64,000 nt of DNA from JAIRVZ01 sp031553755 (GTDB lineage: Bacteria; Bacteroidota; Bacteroidia; Bacteroidales; Azobacteroidaceae): NCBI GenBank assembly GCA_031553755.1, contig JAVBKZ010000027.1, forward strand, positions 12,819-76,818, given 5' to 3'. Below the pieces are notes generated by a model. It saw only the letters and a program-made list of their open reading frames with translations, was not told the origin of the DNA and did no database searches. Position numbers and translations under genes: made by a program. Of the stretch, positions 26,740-36,287 are shown piece by piece; position 1 is the stretch's first letter; each line of letters starts with the position of its first letter.

Positions 26740-27086
26740 TTGTGTTCTTTTTTTGAGTTAAAATATTCATCTTTTAATTTCAAAGCCAATTCGATTTCTT
26801 TCTTAGGAGTTTTTTGCGTTTTTTTTTGAAACGCGTTAAACAATACAACCAAATTCCCTTTATCAAAACAACAAAAAATTCGATATATATTACTTTCGAA
26901 CTCTATACGAATTTCATAAAGCCCATCAGTCCCTGTTAAATAATCCAGAAATTTTCTCGGTACATTCTGAACATTACGAATTACTTTAAAAACGTATTCG
27001 ATTTTTTCTTGCACATTTTCAGATTGATTTAAATAGAAATCTATAAAATAATGCTCATGAAAAATGATTTTTCTTTGCGTATTCAT
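26736..27086 (-). CDS. RelE/HigB-like toxin (Gp49-type)
   Basis: This 116-residue protein resembles phage-derived Gp49/HigB toxins of the RelE fold: a helix with KIEYVFKVIRNV, then GTDGLYEIRIEFESNIYRIF and FCCFDKGNLVVLFNAFQKKT, and a Lys-rich end (KTQKTPKKEIELALKLKDEY). Such toxins cut mRNA on the ribosome. The module lies between mnmA and the antiporter gene with no sign of disruption. Confidence 0.9.
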   Translation of the reverse strand: MNTQRKIIFHEHYFIDFYLNQSENVQEKIEYVFKVIRNVQNVPRKFLDYLTGTDGLYEIRIEFESNIYRIFCCFDKGNLVVLFNAFQKKTQKTPKKEIELALKLKDEYFNSKKEHK

Positions 27087-27090
27087 ATTA

Positions 27091-27098
27091 CAAAGTTA
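27091..27098 (-). promoter_or_regulatory. Putative -7 element of the HigBA-like operon
   Basis: The coding strand reads TAACTTTG and ends 5 bases before the toxin ATG, so the mRNA would be nearly leaderless if this element is used. Confidence 0.4.
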
Positions 27099-27165
27099 AC
27101 TTAAAAGTTATCTAAAAGCAAATTTCTACAAAAATATTTCAAGAAAAGTTGTGTTGGTTATTATT

Positions 27166-28554
27166 CTATGATATTTTGCTGTTTATTTTCAAAAATTTAA
27201 CGAATAAAGGCAATCCTAAGCCTTGTATAATTAACATGAATATTACTGTGACTACGGTAAGGAAAATGATAACATCTCTTTGAGGGAACATATTTCCATC
27301 GGCCATCAGTAACGGAAGAGATAGAGCCGCGGCTAATGAAACAATCCCTCTCATTCCCGACCAACCGATAATAAAACATTCTTTGAAACTCAGGGATTCT
27401 ATATCTTTCATCCGTTTGAATTTTTCTTTTACTCTGGAATGATTTCTTTCCATCGCTTCTATTTTTATTTTTGCTTCAAGCGTATTTTCTTCCCGCAAGG
27501 CTATAATTCTTTCATCATTATTTATTCGGTGAATGATATTTTTTTCTCTTTGTTGCAATTTAACGATACGCTTATCGAGGGCTTTTTTATCCCATAAAAC
27601 AAATATCATTCTGATAATCAATGAGACTAGAAATATAAGGAATGAGCATCCAATAAGCGGAAAAATAAGATTATTGTCGATATTTTTAAGAATATGGGGG
27701 AATTCTAATCCTATTAAGATAAAAATCAAACCTCCTAAAATAAAAATCGTTGTTTCCCAAATAGATTTCGATTGAATTTGAACCTGTTCAGAAAATTTAT
27801 CTTTATGCCTGGAAATAACCAAACCGGCCGTAACAACCGCGATTACTCCCGAAACGTGAAATTCTTCGGCAATCAAGTATGCTACAAACGGAACCAATAA
27901 ATTTAAGCTGACTGTAACTTCGGTACTCTGACGTTGTTTTTTTACTATAAAAGTGAAAATAAAACAAATAATTATTCCGGCAAGAAATCCTCCGATAAGG
28001 GAAATAAGAAATAAACCGATGGCTTTTGAAAGTACAAATGAACTTCCGGCAACAGCGGCCACCGCGAAACGAAACGCTACAAGAGCCGAAGCGTCATTGA
28101 TTAAACTTTCTCCTTCGAGTATGGTAACGGCGCGGTGAGGTAAATCAAGTCCTTTCGTGACTCCTGATGCAGCAATCGCGTCGGGTGGAGAAAGAATAGC
28201 TCCAAGCACAAAGGCCAATGGCCAAGTCATTCCCGGTATGCAATAATAAGACACAACCGCGATGCCTACAGTCGTTATAAATATCAGGGAGATTGCTAAT
28301 GTGGAGATGATATGTAAATTCGATTTGAAATCTTTGTATGAAATATTAAAGGCCGCGTCGTAGAGCATCGGTGGCAAAAATATCAGGAAAACGACCTCAG
28401 GACTGATTGAAATCTGATGAAATCCCGGAATAAATCCGACCGCGATACCTGTAACCAATAATAAAATTGGATAAGGTAACCGGGTTTTAGACGCGATGGG
28501 ATATAAACCTATCGCGACAGCTAACAAAATAATAACGATACTATATGCTTCCAT
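27166..28554 (-). CDS. CPA1-family Na+/H+ antiporter
   Basis: This 462-residue membrane protein has about 12 hydrophobic segments and the CPA1 ion-binding motif GESLINDASALV, preceded by LGAILSPPDAIAASGV. A charged cytoplasmic insert between the last helices (about residues 315-385, rich in K/R/E) precedes the final two helices. It lacks the long C-terminal tail of some family members. It should exchange Na+ (or K+) for H+ across the inner membrane. Confidence 0.9.
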   Translation of the reverse strand: MEAYSIVIILLAVAIGLYPIASKTRLPYPILLLVTGIAVGFIPGFHQISISPEVVFLIFLPPMLYDAAFNISYKDFKSNLHIISTLAISLIFITTVGIAVVSYYCIPGMTWPLAFVLGAILSPPDAIAASGVTKGLDLPHRAVTILEGESLINDASALVAFRFAVAAVAGSSFVLSKAIGLFLISLIGGFLAGIIICFIFTFIVKKQRQSTEVTVSLNLLVPFVAYLIAEEFHVSGVIAVVTAGLVISRHKDKFSEQVQIQSKSIWETTIFILGGLIFILIGLEFPHILKNIDNNLIFPLIGCSFLIFLVSLIIRMIFVLWDKKALDKRIVKLQQREKNIIHRINNDERIIALREENTLEAKIKIEAMERNHSRVKEKFKRMKDIESLSFKECFIIGWSGMRGIVSLAAALSLPLLMADGNMFPQRDVIIFLTVVTVIFMLIIQGLGLPLFVKFLKINSKIS

Positions 28555-28587
28555 GAATTTGTAAGAAATGCGAATTTATAAAAAAAA

Positions 28588-28615
28588 AGACCGGAGATTC
28601 GAAAATCAACGGTCT
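28588..28615 (-). terminator. Intrinsic terminator downstream of the ferredoxin gene
   Basis: AGACCG / CGGTCT plus an inner GATT / AATC pair with loop CGAA form a hairpin, followed on the minus strand by a run of nine T. Confidence 0.8.
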
Positions 28616-28641
28616 CTTTTATTTTTCGGCTATAAACCTTG

Positions 28642-28809
28642 TTATGCCGGATGAATTGCTGATGTAGGACAAACATCCGCACAAGTACCACAATCAGTAC
28701 ATTGATCCGGATCAATCTTGTATATATCTCCTTCAGAGATTGCACTCACAGGACATTCATCAATACAAGTTCCACAAGCAATACAGTCATCTGTAATTAC
28801 GTAAGCCAT
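28642..28809 (-). CDS. 2[4Fe-4S] ferredoxin
   Basis: This 55-residue protein carries two classical cluster motifs, CIACGTCIDECPVSAI and CTDCGTCADVCPTSAI, in a clostridial-type ferredoxin. The frame is open further upstream, but the ATG at 28809 (MAYVITDDC) fits the family exactly and follows a good promoter. It is a low-potential electron carrier in the cytoplasm. It is monocistronic with its own terminator. Confidence 0.95.
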   Translation of the reverse strand: MAYVITDDCIACGTCIDECPVSAISEGDIYKIDPDQCTDCGTCADVCPTSAIHPA

Positions 28810-28842
28810 GTCTTTAATTTTATTTATAGTATTAATACCTCG

Positions 28843-28872
28843 CAAAAGTAAAAAATAAACAATTAACACAAA
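28843..28872 (-). promoter_or_regulatory. Bacteroidetes-type promoter of the ferredoxin gene
   Basis: On the coding strand TTTG (28869-28872) is followed after 18 bases by TACTTTTG (28843-28850), close to the TTTG/TAnnTTTG consensus, 33 bases before the start codon. Confidence 0.65.
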
Positions 28873-28943
28873 TAATTTGTTTCAAAAATTTACTTAAATT
28901 TCCTTATTTTGGATTGATTCAAAATAAGAAAACGCATTAGTAT

Positions 28944-29519
28944 TTAATAGTTAACGACTTCGACTAACTCAATTTCAAAAATAAGCGTTGAATATCCGGG
29001 TATAGATGAATATCCGGATTCTCCGTATGCTAAAGTCCAAGGAATATAAATCTGCCATTTATCTCCCGCTTTCATGTTTTGCAAGGCGACTTTCCATCCA
29101 TTAATGGCATTAACAACTGATGTTCCTGAAACCAAAACAAGCCCTCCGGAAACTGGACTTTTAGAATAAAATGAATTTCCATCTATCCTAAATTCAAGCG
29201 GAATCCCCGGCTCTGTTCTTGAATCAAATACAGTTCCATCAATGAGATAACCTTTATAATAAACTTTTACCTGACTGGTATAAACCGGAGATATTGTTCC
29301 GTTTCCCTTTTTTAGTTCTTTATAATAGATTGTTCCCGGACCTTGCGGTATCGTTGCCGGAGAATAACTATTATCGTCCGCTATTTTATTGAAAGCGTCT
29401 TCATTTTCATTTTTCCAAGCGGTATCTATCGTATTTTCGTCATCATCGCCGCACGAAGGAAGCAAAAAAGACAATAAACAAAATAAAGTTAGGTAATAGA
29501 AAATTTTGTTTGTTTTCAT
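28944..29519 (-). CDS. FKBP-type peptidyl-prolyl isomerase lipoprotein
   Basis: This 191-residue protein has a lipobox (LLSFLLPSCGDDDE; C23) followed by an acidic stretch, as in Bacteroidetes surface lipoproteins. The FKBP domain spans about residues 70-190: VKVYYKGYLIDGTVFDSR, then GWKVALQNMKAGDKWQIYIPWTLAYGESG and STLIFEIELVEVV. It is predicted to catalyse prolyl isomerisation of envelope proteins. The C-D-D-D-E stretch after the lipid Cys resembles a lipoprotein export signal. Confidence 0.92.
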   Translation of the reverse strand: MKTNKIFYYLTLFCLLSFLLPSCGDDDENTIDTAWKNENEDAFNKIADDNSYSPATIPQGPGTIYYKELKKGNGTISPVYTSQVKVYYKGYLIDGTVFDSRTEPGIPLEFRIDGNSFYSKSPVSGGLVLVSGTSVVNAINGWKVALQNMKAGDKWQIYIPWTLAYGESGYSSIPGYSTLIFEIELVEVVNY

Positions 29520-29536
29520 CGTTTGTTTATTAGTGA

Positions 29537-30127
29537 TTAAAACTCAACCTTGGGCGCTTTTTCCGAACCCTCTTCTGCTTTGAAGTATGGTTTCGCAGTG
29601 AAACCCGACATATTCGCAATGATATTATTCGGAAATTTGCGAATCAAGGTGTTGAATACTTGCGCGACATCATTGAATCGTGTCCGTTCGGTTGAGATAC
29701 GGTTTTCAGTTCCTTCTAACTGGGCTTGCAAATCCAAGAAGTTTTGGTTGGCTTTCAAATCGGGATAAGCTTCAACGCTTACCAACAATCGTCCTAAAGC
29801 GGAACTTACTCCACTTTGTGCTTGTTGGAATTGCGCCAATGCTTCAGGAGTAATATTTGTTGGATCTACTGTTACTTGTGTCGCTTTAGCGCGGGCTTCA
29901 ATTACTCCCTCCAAAGTGCTTTCTTCGTGAGTGGCATAACCTTTAACTGTAGCAACCAAATTGGGAATCAAATCCGAGCGTCTTTGATATTGGTTTTCTA
30001 CATTTCCCCATTGTGCTGTTACTGTTTCATCGGCGGAAACCATTTTGTTATATGCTCCTGTGTACCAAAAGAAAATTCCGGCAACAACAACTGCGATAAC
30101 AATAATCGCGATTAACGACTTTTTCAT
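29537..30127 (-). CDS. LemA family protein
   Basis: This 196-residue protein has an N-terminal membrane helix (residues 4-25) and the LemA core with YNKMVSADETVTAQWGNVEN, YQRRSDLIPNLVATVKGYA and a long helical body ending with SGFTAKPYFKAEEGSE. Function in the envelope is unknown. Its ATG overlaps the end of glyS by 4 bases. Confidence 0.93.
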   Translation of the reverse strand: MKKSLIAIIVIAVVVAGIFFWYTGAYNKMVSADETVTAQWGNVENQYQRRSDLIPNLVATVKGYATHEESTLEGVIEARAKATQVTVDPTNITPEALAQFQQAQSGVSSALGRLLVSVEAYPDLKANQNFLDLQAQLEGTENRISTERTRFNDVAQVFNTLIRKFPNNIIANMSGFTAKPYFKAEEGSEKAPKVEF

Positions 30128-31665
30128 ATTTTTTTCAATAAATTCTTAATACTTACTTTTTCTGCAATAATATTGCGTAAATCAGCAATTGACACACGTT
30201 CTTGTTCCATCGTATCTCGGTTGCGGATAGTTACACAATTGTCATTCAAGCTGTCATGATCTACAGTGATACAATATGGAGTTCCTATAGCGTCTTGGCG
30301 GCGGTAACGTTTTCCGATAGAATCTTTTTCGTCGTATTGACAGTTGAATTCAAACTTCAACTCGTTCATGATTTCTCGTGCTTTTTCAGGCAATCCATCT
30401 TTTTTTACTAAAGGCAATACGGCTAATTTCACGGGAGCCAATGCTGCCGGTAGTCTTAATACAACGCGAATTTCCCCGTTTTCCAATGTCTCTTCGCAGT
30501 AAGAACCTGCAAGTACACTCAAAAACATACGGTCGACTCCGATAGAAGTTTCAATCACATAAGGGACATACGATTGATTTAATTCAGGATCGAAATATTG
30601 TATTTTTTTTCCTGAATATTTTTCGTGGCTGCTTAGGTCGAAGTCTGTACGGGAATGTATTCCTTCTACTTCTTTGAATCCGAATGGCATTTTGAATTCG
30701 ATATCTGTTGCCGCGTTAGCGTAGTGAGCCAATTTTTCGTGATCGTGGTAGCGATATTTTTCTTCACCTAATCCTAATGCTTTGTGCCATTTCAAGCGGG
30801 TTTCTTTCCATTTGGCAAACCACTCGAGTTCTTCTCCCGGACGTACAAAAAATTGCATTTCCATTTGTTCGAATTCTCTCATACGGAATACAAACTGACG
30901 GGCTACAATTTCGTTACGGAAGGCTTTCCCAATTTGAGCGATTCCAAATGGAATTTTCATCCGTCCGCTTTTTTGCACATTCAGGAAATTTACGAAAATA
31001 CCTTGTGCTGTTTCCGGACGCAAGTAAATCTTCATCGCTCCATCGGCAGTCGACCCCATTTCAGTAGAAAACATCAAGTTAAACTGACGAACTTCCGTCC
31101 AGTTTTTTGTGCCTGAAACCGGACAAACAATTTCATAATCTAAGATGATTTGGCGAAGTTCTTCCAAGTTGCTGTCATTCAAAGCTTTCGCAAAACGTTC
31201 GTGTAATTCGTTCTTTTTAGCCACATTTTCAAGTACACGTTGATTTGTACTTAAAAATTGTTCTTCATTGAAAGCATCTCCGAATTTTTTCGCCGCTTTT
31301 TCTACTTCCTTCGCTATTTTATCGTCGTATTTCGCGATTTGTTCCTCAATCAGCACATCAGCGCGATAACGTTTTTTCGAATCTTTATTATCAATCAAAG
31401 GGTCGTTGAAAGCGTCAACGTGTCCCGAAGCTTTCCAAATAGTAGGGTGCATAAATATAGCGGAATCAATTCCAACTACATTTTCATTCAGCAACGTCAT
31501 ACTGTCCCACCAATATTTTTTGATGTTATTTTTAAGTTCTACGCCGGTTTGTCCATAGTCATAGACAGCTCCCAATCCGTCATAGATTTCTGAAGAAGGA
31601 AAAACGAAACCATATTCTTTACAATGAGAAACTAATTTCTTGAAAACATCTTCTTGTTGTGCCAT
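30124..31665 (-). CDS. glyS: Glycyl-tRNA synthetase, dimeric (alpha2) type
   Basis: This 513-residue class II enzyme charges tRNA-Gly. It is the single-chain type found in Bacteroidetes. Motif 1/2 regions are seen around NLMFSTEMGSTADGAMKIYLRPETAQGIFVNF and GKAFRNEIVARQFVFRMREFEQMEMQ, motif 3 around ETSIGVDRMFLSVL. A C-terminal anticodon-binding domain follows (about residues 395-513). It is cotranscribed with lemA. Confidence 0.96.
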   Translation of the reverse strand: MAQQEDVFKKLVSHCKEYGFVFPSSEIYDGLGAVYDYGQTGVELKNNIKKYWWDSMTLLNENVVGIDSAIFMHPTIWKASGHVDAFNDPLIDNKDSKKRYRADVLIEEQIAKYDDKIAKEVEKAAKKFGDAFNEEQFLSTNQRVLENVAKKNELHERFAKALNDSNLEELRQIILDYEIVCPVSGTKNWTEVRQFNLMFSTEMGSTADGAMKIYLRPETAQGIFVNFLNVQKSGRMKIPFGIAQIGKAFRNEIVARQFVFRMREFEQMEMQFFVRPGEELEWFAKWKETRLKWHKALGLGEEKYRYHDHEKLAHYANAATDIEFKMPFGFKEVEGIHSRTDFDLSSHEKYSGKKIQYFDPELNQSYVPYVIETSIGVDRMFLSVLAGSYCEETLENGEIRVVLRLPAALAPVKLAVLPLVKKDGLPEKAREIMNELKFEFNCQYDEKDSIGKRYRRQDAIGTPYCITVDHDSLNDNCVTIRNRDTMEQERVSIADLRNIIAEKVSIKNLLKKI

Positions 31666-31674
31666 ATATCTTAG

Positions 31675-31712
31675 TTATGAGTTATAAAGTTAAGGGTTGT
31701 AAGTTATACAAA
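31675..31712. repeat. Low-complexity linker (TTATGAGTTATAAGTT words) upstream of glyS
   Basis: The stretch consists of slightly varied repeats of GAGTTATAAAGTTAAGGG and GTTGTAAGTTATA. It resembles the linkers at 3.1, 3.3, 9.2, 38.0 and 50.2 kb in being built from short reiterated words. Confidence 0.5.
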
Positions 31713-31760
31713 ATCAATGTGTAACATAATTGCCCATAACCAGTAACAAATTTAGAAGCG

Positions 31761-31768
31761 CAAAGATA
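31761..31768 (-). promoter_or_regulatory. Putative -7 element of glyS-lemA
   Basis: The coding strand reads TATCTTTG, 96 bases upstream of glyS. The intervening leader contains the wordy repeat at 31675-31712. Confidence 0.45.
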
Positions 31769-31834
31769 AACAATTATTTTCGAAAACTTTAATTTGAAGG
31801 ATAAGCTTGGTAAGTTGAAAAATGCTTACAAATA

Positions 31835-32809
31835 TCAACCGATATACGTTTCCAACAACTTACATTCTGCTGCCGGTTTGATGGTTATATTTTGACAAAC
31901 AGCCGGAACTAAAACGGTTTGGCCTTGGTGAAGTTCTATCTTATTTCCTGAATTGTCTTCCAATGAAAGTTTTCCCTGCATACATATATATATGGAGAAA
32001 GAACTCCTTGAATTTAATTCAATTTTTTTCTCGTTCTTTATTTCGATTAAATTTGTTGTGAAATAAGGACATTCGACCAATGATTGTATCGCGTCGGTTT
32101 GAGGAGTATAATCCAGTTTATAATCGGGATAAATCTGATAATCAATCGCGTCTTTCGCTAATTCGGTATGCAGTTCGCGTGGATTTCCTTGGGCGTCTTT
32201 GCGGTTAAAATCGTAAATTCGGTAAGTAATGTCGGATGTCTGCTGTATTTCGGCGATAAAACATCCGGCTCCAATGGCATGAACACGACCTGCGGGAAGG
32301 AAAAATACATCTCCTGTTTTAACATCATGCTTGGCTAAAGTGTCGGTAAAAGTATTGTTTTCAACACTTTGAATGTATTCTGCGGATGTTAGTTGTTTGG
32401 CAAATCCGGAATAAAGAAAAGCTTCGGGCATCGCGTCTACTACATACCACATTTCAGTTTTCCCGAATGAATTGTGTCGTTTTTTTGCTAATTCGTCATC
32501 AGGATGAACCTGAATGGAAAGCGCGTCTTTCGCGTCGATGAATTTAATTAACAACGGAAAGGATTTCCCAAATCGTTTTACTACGTTTTCTCCAAGCAAA
32601 TCATTGCCGTATTGTTCGATTAAATCATCTAATGATTTTCCTTTTAATATTCCGTTGGCGACAACTGAAACATTATTTTTCACATGGGAGACTTCCCAAC
32701 TTTCACCGATTCCATCTTGCAATGGTTGGATTTCTTTGAATGTACAAATTTTATTTCCTCCCCAAAGTACGGATTTGAGGATAGGTTCGAAAGTGATAGG
32801 GTATAACAT
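31835..32809 (-). CDS. manA: Mannose-6-phosphate isomerase, class I
   Basis: This 324-residue cupin enzyme interconverts mannose 6-phosphate and fructose 6-phosphate. Zinc ligands lie in LSIQVHPDDELA (Q, H), KTEMWYVVDA (E) and LPAGRVHAIGAG (H). The substrate-binding YRIYDFNRKDAQGNPRELH segment is typical of the short Bacteroidetes/Firmicutes type. It lies downstream of glgB with an A-rich 54-base spacer. Confidence 0.94.
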   Translation of the reverse strand: MLYPITFEPILKSVLWGGNKICTFKEIQPLQDGIGESWEVSHVKNNVSVVANGILKGKSLDDLIEQYGNDLLGENVVKRFGKSFPLLIKFIDAKDALSIQVHPDDELAKKRHNSFGKTEMWYVVDAMPEAFLYSGFAKQLTSAEYIQSVENNTFTDTLAKHDVKTGDVFFLPAGRVHAIGAGCFIAEIQQTSDITYRIYDFNRKDAQGNPRELHTELAKDAIDYQIYPDYKLDYTPQTDAIQSLVECPYFTTNLIEIKNEKKIELNSRSSFSIYICMQGKLSLEDNSGNKIELHQGQTVLVPAVCQNITIKPAAECKLLETYIG

Positions 32810-32811
32810 AA

Positions 32812-32860
32812 AAAGATAAAAACTAAAAGATAAAACTAAAAGCTGAAAACAGAAAACTAA
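32812..32860. repeat. A-rich low-complexity spacer between glgB and manA
   Basis: The spacer is made of variants of ACTAAAAGATAAAA and GCTGAAAACAGAAAAC. It contains no ORF and no clear terminator. Confidence 0.45.
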
Positions 32861-32863
32861 ACT

Positions 32864-34873
32864 TTATATTTTTTTCAAAACCATCGCGGTGCGGGCAGGT
32901 AAATACAGTTTAAGCCATTCTTTTTTTTCTTTTTTATATAAAGGATCGGATTGAGTAAAATGTATTTGCGAATCATCGTTTAAGCCGAAACCTCCAAAAG
33001 CAGGACTGTCACTATTTAATACAACTTTATATTCTCCGGGATAAGGAGTCAGGATACCATAACCGTTGAAAGATTTTTCAGGATTGAAATTGAACACGAA
33101 AATATAATCTTTCCGTTGATAAGCCAACACTTGATCTCCATTGTTATCCCACAATTTCAGGATCGGGAGCTTTTGAAAGTTTTTTATTCCTTTAATCAAG
33201 CGAATCATCGCTTTGTCAAAATCACCTAAATAATGATATTTTAAGTCTTGGTTATCGACTAAATTCCATTGACGACGGGCGTATTTATACGACCAACCGT
33301 TGTCTTTCCTGGGAAAATCAACCCATTCGGGATGTCCGAATTCATTGCCCATGAAGTTGAGGTATCCTCCGTTAATGGTTGATAAAGTTACTAAACGGAT
33401 CATTTTATGTAAAGCTAACCCTCTGTTTACTGTGAGGTTTTGATCGCCTTTGTGCATGTGCCAATACATATCGGCGTCTATCAGCCAAAAAATCAGTGTT
33501 TTATCTCCTACAAGCGCTTGGTCGTGACTTTCGGCATAACTGATTGTCTTTTCATCGGCGCGCCTGTTTGTAGTTTCCCACCAAATAGCCGATGGATGCC
33601 AATCCTGATCTTTCTTTTCTTTTAATGTTTTAATCCAGAAATCAGGAATATTCATCGCCATACGGTAATCAAATCCGTATCCTCCATCTTCTACGGATGT
33701 GGCTAAACCGGGCATTCCGCTTACTTCTTCTGCGATAGTGATGGCATAAGGATTTATTTCATGGATAAGTTTATTCGCTAATGTAAGATAAGCAATCGCG
33801 TCTCCGTCCTGATGTCCGTTGTAATAATCGCCATAACCGCCAAAATTTTCACCTAAGCCATGGCTATAATATAACATTGAGGTTACTCCGTCGAAACGGA
33901 ATCCATCGAATTTATATTCTTCCATCCAAAATTTACAATTCGAAAGGAGAAAATGTAAAACCTCATTTTTACCGTAATTAAAACAAAGGGAATCCCAAGC
34001 CTGATGTTCCCTGCGTTTCGGATTTTCGTGAAAATATTGAGAGAAAGTGCCATCGAATCTTCCAAGTCCTTCCGATTCATTTTTTACCGCGTGAGAATGA
34101 ACGATATCCATGATAACGGCTATCCCTAATTCGTGCGCCGTATCGATTAATTCTTTCAGTTCTTCGGGTGTGCCGAATCTTGAAGAGGCGGCGAAAAAAC
34201 TCGAAACATGATAACCAAACGAGCCATAATAAGGATGTTCTTGTATCGCCATGATTTGTATGGCGTTGTATCCGTCTTCGGCGATGCGGGGCAATACTTT
34301 TTCTTTGAATTCTCTGTATGTACCGACTTTTTCTTCTTCCGCAGCCATTCCGATATGGCATTCGTAAATTAACAGGGGGGATGTATTCGGTTTGAATTTC
34401 CGGGTTTTAAATTGATATGATTTTTCAGGATTCCATACCTGAGCGCTGAAAATGTAAGTTTGTTCATCTTGAACAACTCTTCTCGTCCATGCGGGAATCC
34501 GTTCGCCCGAACCTCCATCCCAATATACTTTCAATTTGTATAGGTCTTCATGACGTAATAATTGTTCGGGGAGAGTAATTTCCCAAACACCGTTTTCCAA
34601 CTTATTCAATTTGTAATTATCAGATTCTTTCCAATTGCTGAAAGTTCCTATCATATAGATACTTGTCGCGTTTGGAGCCCATTCCCTGAAAACCCAACCT
34701 CCGGAAGTTTTATGCAATCCAAAATACAAGTATCCGGACGCGAAATTACCCAAAGGTTCTTTTCCGTTATGTGTTAATTGATTTTCTTTTTCAAGGTAAT
34801 ATTTATACCTTCCTTCGATGGCTTCTTTATACGGCTCAAGCCAAGTGTCGTTTTTTATTAAATTGAGCATCAT
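32864..34873 (-). CDS. glgB: 1,4-alpha-glucan branching enzyme (GH13)
   Basis: This 669-residue enzyme adds alpha-1,6 branches to glycogen. An N-terminal CBM48 domain (about residues 40-150) precedes the GH13 barrel. The catalytic nucleophile Asp is in FDGFRFDGVTSMLYYSHG, the acid/base Glu in AITIAEEVSGMPG, and the transition-state Asp in SYAESHDQALVGDKTL. The motif layout (QIMAIQEHPYYGSFGYHVSSF) resembles the eukaryote-like branching enzyme subgroup common in Bacteroides. No glgA or glgC lies in the window. Confidence 0.95.
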   Translation of the reverse strand: MMLNLIKNDTWLEPYKEAIEGRYKYYLEKENQLTHNGKEPLGNFASGYLYFGLHKTSGGWVFREWAPNATSIYMIGTFSNWKESDNYKLNKLENGVWEITLPEQLLRHEDLYKLKVYWDGGSGERIPAWTRRVVQDEQTYIFSAQVWNPEKSYQFKTRKFKPNTSPLLIYECHIGMAAEEEKVGTYREFKEKVLPRIAEDGYNAIQIMAIQEHPYYGSFGYHVSSFFAASSRFGTPEELKELIDTAHELGIAVIMDIVHSHAVKNESEGLGRFDGTFSQYFHENPKRREHQAWDSLCFNYGKNEVLHFLLSNCKFWMEEYKFDGFRFDGVTSMLYYSHGLGENFGGYGDYYNGHQDGDAIAYLTLANKLIHEINPYAITIAEEVSGMPGLATSVEDGGYGFDYRMAMNIPDFWIKTLKEKKDQDWHPSAIWWETTNRRADEKTISYAESHDQALVGDKTLIFWLIDADMYWHMHKGDQNLTVNRGLALHKMIRLVTLSTINGGYLNFMGNEFGHPEWVDFPRKDNGWSYKYARRQWNLVDNQDLKYHYLGDFDKAMIRLIKGIKNFQKLPILKLWDNNGDQVLAYQRKDYIFVFNFNPEKSFNGYGILTPYPGEYKVVLNSDSPAFGGFGLNDDSQIHFTQSDPLYKKEKKEWLKLYLPARTAMVLKKI

Positions 34874-34983
34874 ATTGGTAGTTTTAAAATACGACTAAAA
34901 TCCTATTTATTTTTTTGAGATTAAATTAAAATTTTATTCATCAATTACTTTTATTCATTTATCTAAACATCTTTTTAAACTAC

Positions 34984-35508
34984 TTAATTCAGGATATTTT
35001 CGTAGTAAGACAGATATTTTTTCAATGATTCATCATTGATATTAAGAGAGACTATCATATTAGAAAAATAACCTTTGTCTTCATTGTTTACAATGTATTC
35101 CACAGAATCACATTGATCCACAATAACCATTTTTATTGCATCATAATTGTCTATATTAATTATCTCTTCCCTTTTATGTGTATTGTGAATAATTATGTAT
35201 TCTTTTAATTCAGCAAATTGTTTTGTATTTGCTATATAATTATTACAATAAATTTCAAAAAATGGATTACTATGCATAGATGCTGTTTCTTTTCTAAAAT
35301 AAGTATGAAAAAAAGTAGAATCTTTTTCTGATGTCCGAATTAATGTAAATTTCTTAATTTTATTTGTTTCACCCACATAATTAATCCAAATATATCCAGG
35401 TAAGCAATCTTGATTTTCTTGAATTAAACTTGATTTTTCCTTATTTAAACAGGAACAAAAAAAAATATTTGAAAAAATTATTACAATTATCAATATTTTT
35501 GTTTTCAT
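34984..35508 (-). CDS. Small lipoprotein, candidate immunity protein of the Rhs-tip gene
   Basis: This 174-residue protein has a lipoprotein signal (IIVIIFSNIFFCSCLNKEKS; C20 is the likely lipidated residue). The mature part has no motif I recognise and is rich in Asn, Ile, Lys and Tyr with a strongly AT-rich codon choice compared with glgB next door. Its ATG overlaps the stop of the Rhs-tip gene by 4 bases. Position directly after a putative secreted effector and targeting to the envelope suggest an immunity role, which is inference only. Confidence 0.7.
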   Translation of the reverse strand: MKTKILIIVIIFSNIFFCSCLNKEKSSLIQENQDCLPGYIWINYVGETNKIKKFTLIRTSEKDSTFFHTYFRKETASMHSNPFFEIYCNNYIANTKQFAELKEYIIIHNTHKREEIINIDNYDAIKMVIVDQCDSVEYIVNNEDKGYFSNMIVSLNINDESLKKYLSYYENILN

Positions 35509-36263
35509 TTTATTTTATTTATTGTTTGCCTGTGAAACGAAGAAGGTTTCACTACGCTTATGGGATTAACTGTCATAATTCCATTTTTAACAGAAAATCC
35601 ATATCTCAACGTGAATTTTGGGGCATAGATGCCTTTACCTGAAACGCCTGAATTGGGGGCGAAAGTTTGATTCACTCTTTGTATTCCTAACGGATCTCCA
35701 ATCAATGATAATTCTGCATCAAAACTCCCATTTGTATGAATTTCACTCGGCTCGTCATGATATGTAATATTATATCCATTTTTATCTTTGGAAATCTCGT
35801 TTTCATCCTTATCCTGATAATAGGGATAATTCGCCTGTCCTTCTTTAGATTTACTATCATAATCAACAATTTGTTTTCCATTACCGTCTCTTTCTACCGT
35901 TTGAATCCAATTGTAAGAACTTTCTTTAGAGTTTGGTTCTGAATATCCTATATCAATCACTAAATGGTTTGTATTAGATTCTGTAGAGTAAGGTTTAAAT
36001 GCGATAATTGAAATGCCCATATATTCTGTTCCGATATACTTATATCCTTTGGGTACATTATCTTTATTTATATTCTTATACCAGGAAACATTACCGTCTT
36101 CATCTTCAATCCAATCCCTTCCGTCCGGATCAATTCTGTTCACAGGGTTGTTGCCACAATAGCTATACGGAGACAACCAGGGATAGCCATATGACGAATT
36201 TATAGAAAATAAAGACGTAATGCCAATGATTGCAGTAGTAATAAAAATTTGTCTTGTTTTCAT
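35505..36263 (-). CDS. Secreted Rhs-core-tail protein (orphan Rhs tip)
   Basis: This 252-residue protein begins with a signal peptide (residues 1-26, cleavage near SSYG) followed at once by the end of an Rhs-repeat core: SPYSYCGNNPVNRIDPDGRD (residues 31-50) matches the hallmark NPxxxxDPDG that marks the boundary between the Rhs cage and the variable toxin domain. The remaining ~200 residues have no recognised fold and are rich in Asn, Tyr and Ser. The Rhs cage repeats are absent. It is the middle gene of a three-gene cluster with a transglutaminase-like gene upstream (24 bases) and a lipoprotein downstream (4-base overlap). Confidence 0.78.
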   Translation of the reverse strand: MKTRQIFITTAIIGITSLFSINSSYGYPWLSPYSYCGNNPVNRIDPDGRDWIEDEDGNVSWYKNINKDNVPKGYKYIGTEYMGISIIAFKPYSTESNTNHLVIDIGYSEPNSKESSYNWIQTVERDGNGKQIVDYDSKSKEGQANYPYYQDKDENEISKDKNGYNITYHDEPSEIHTNGSFDAELSLIGDPLGIQRVNQTFAPNSGVSGKGIYAPKFTLRYGFSVKNGIMTVNPISVVKPSSFHRQTINKIK

Positions 36264-36287
36264 AATATCAAAATTTTAAATGGTTTT

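Noticed and set aside
28810..28869. Longer form of the ferredoxin
   Set aside because: The extension covers the promoter and has no counterpart in 2[4Fe-4S] ferredoxins.
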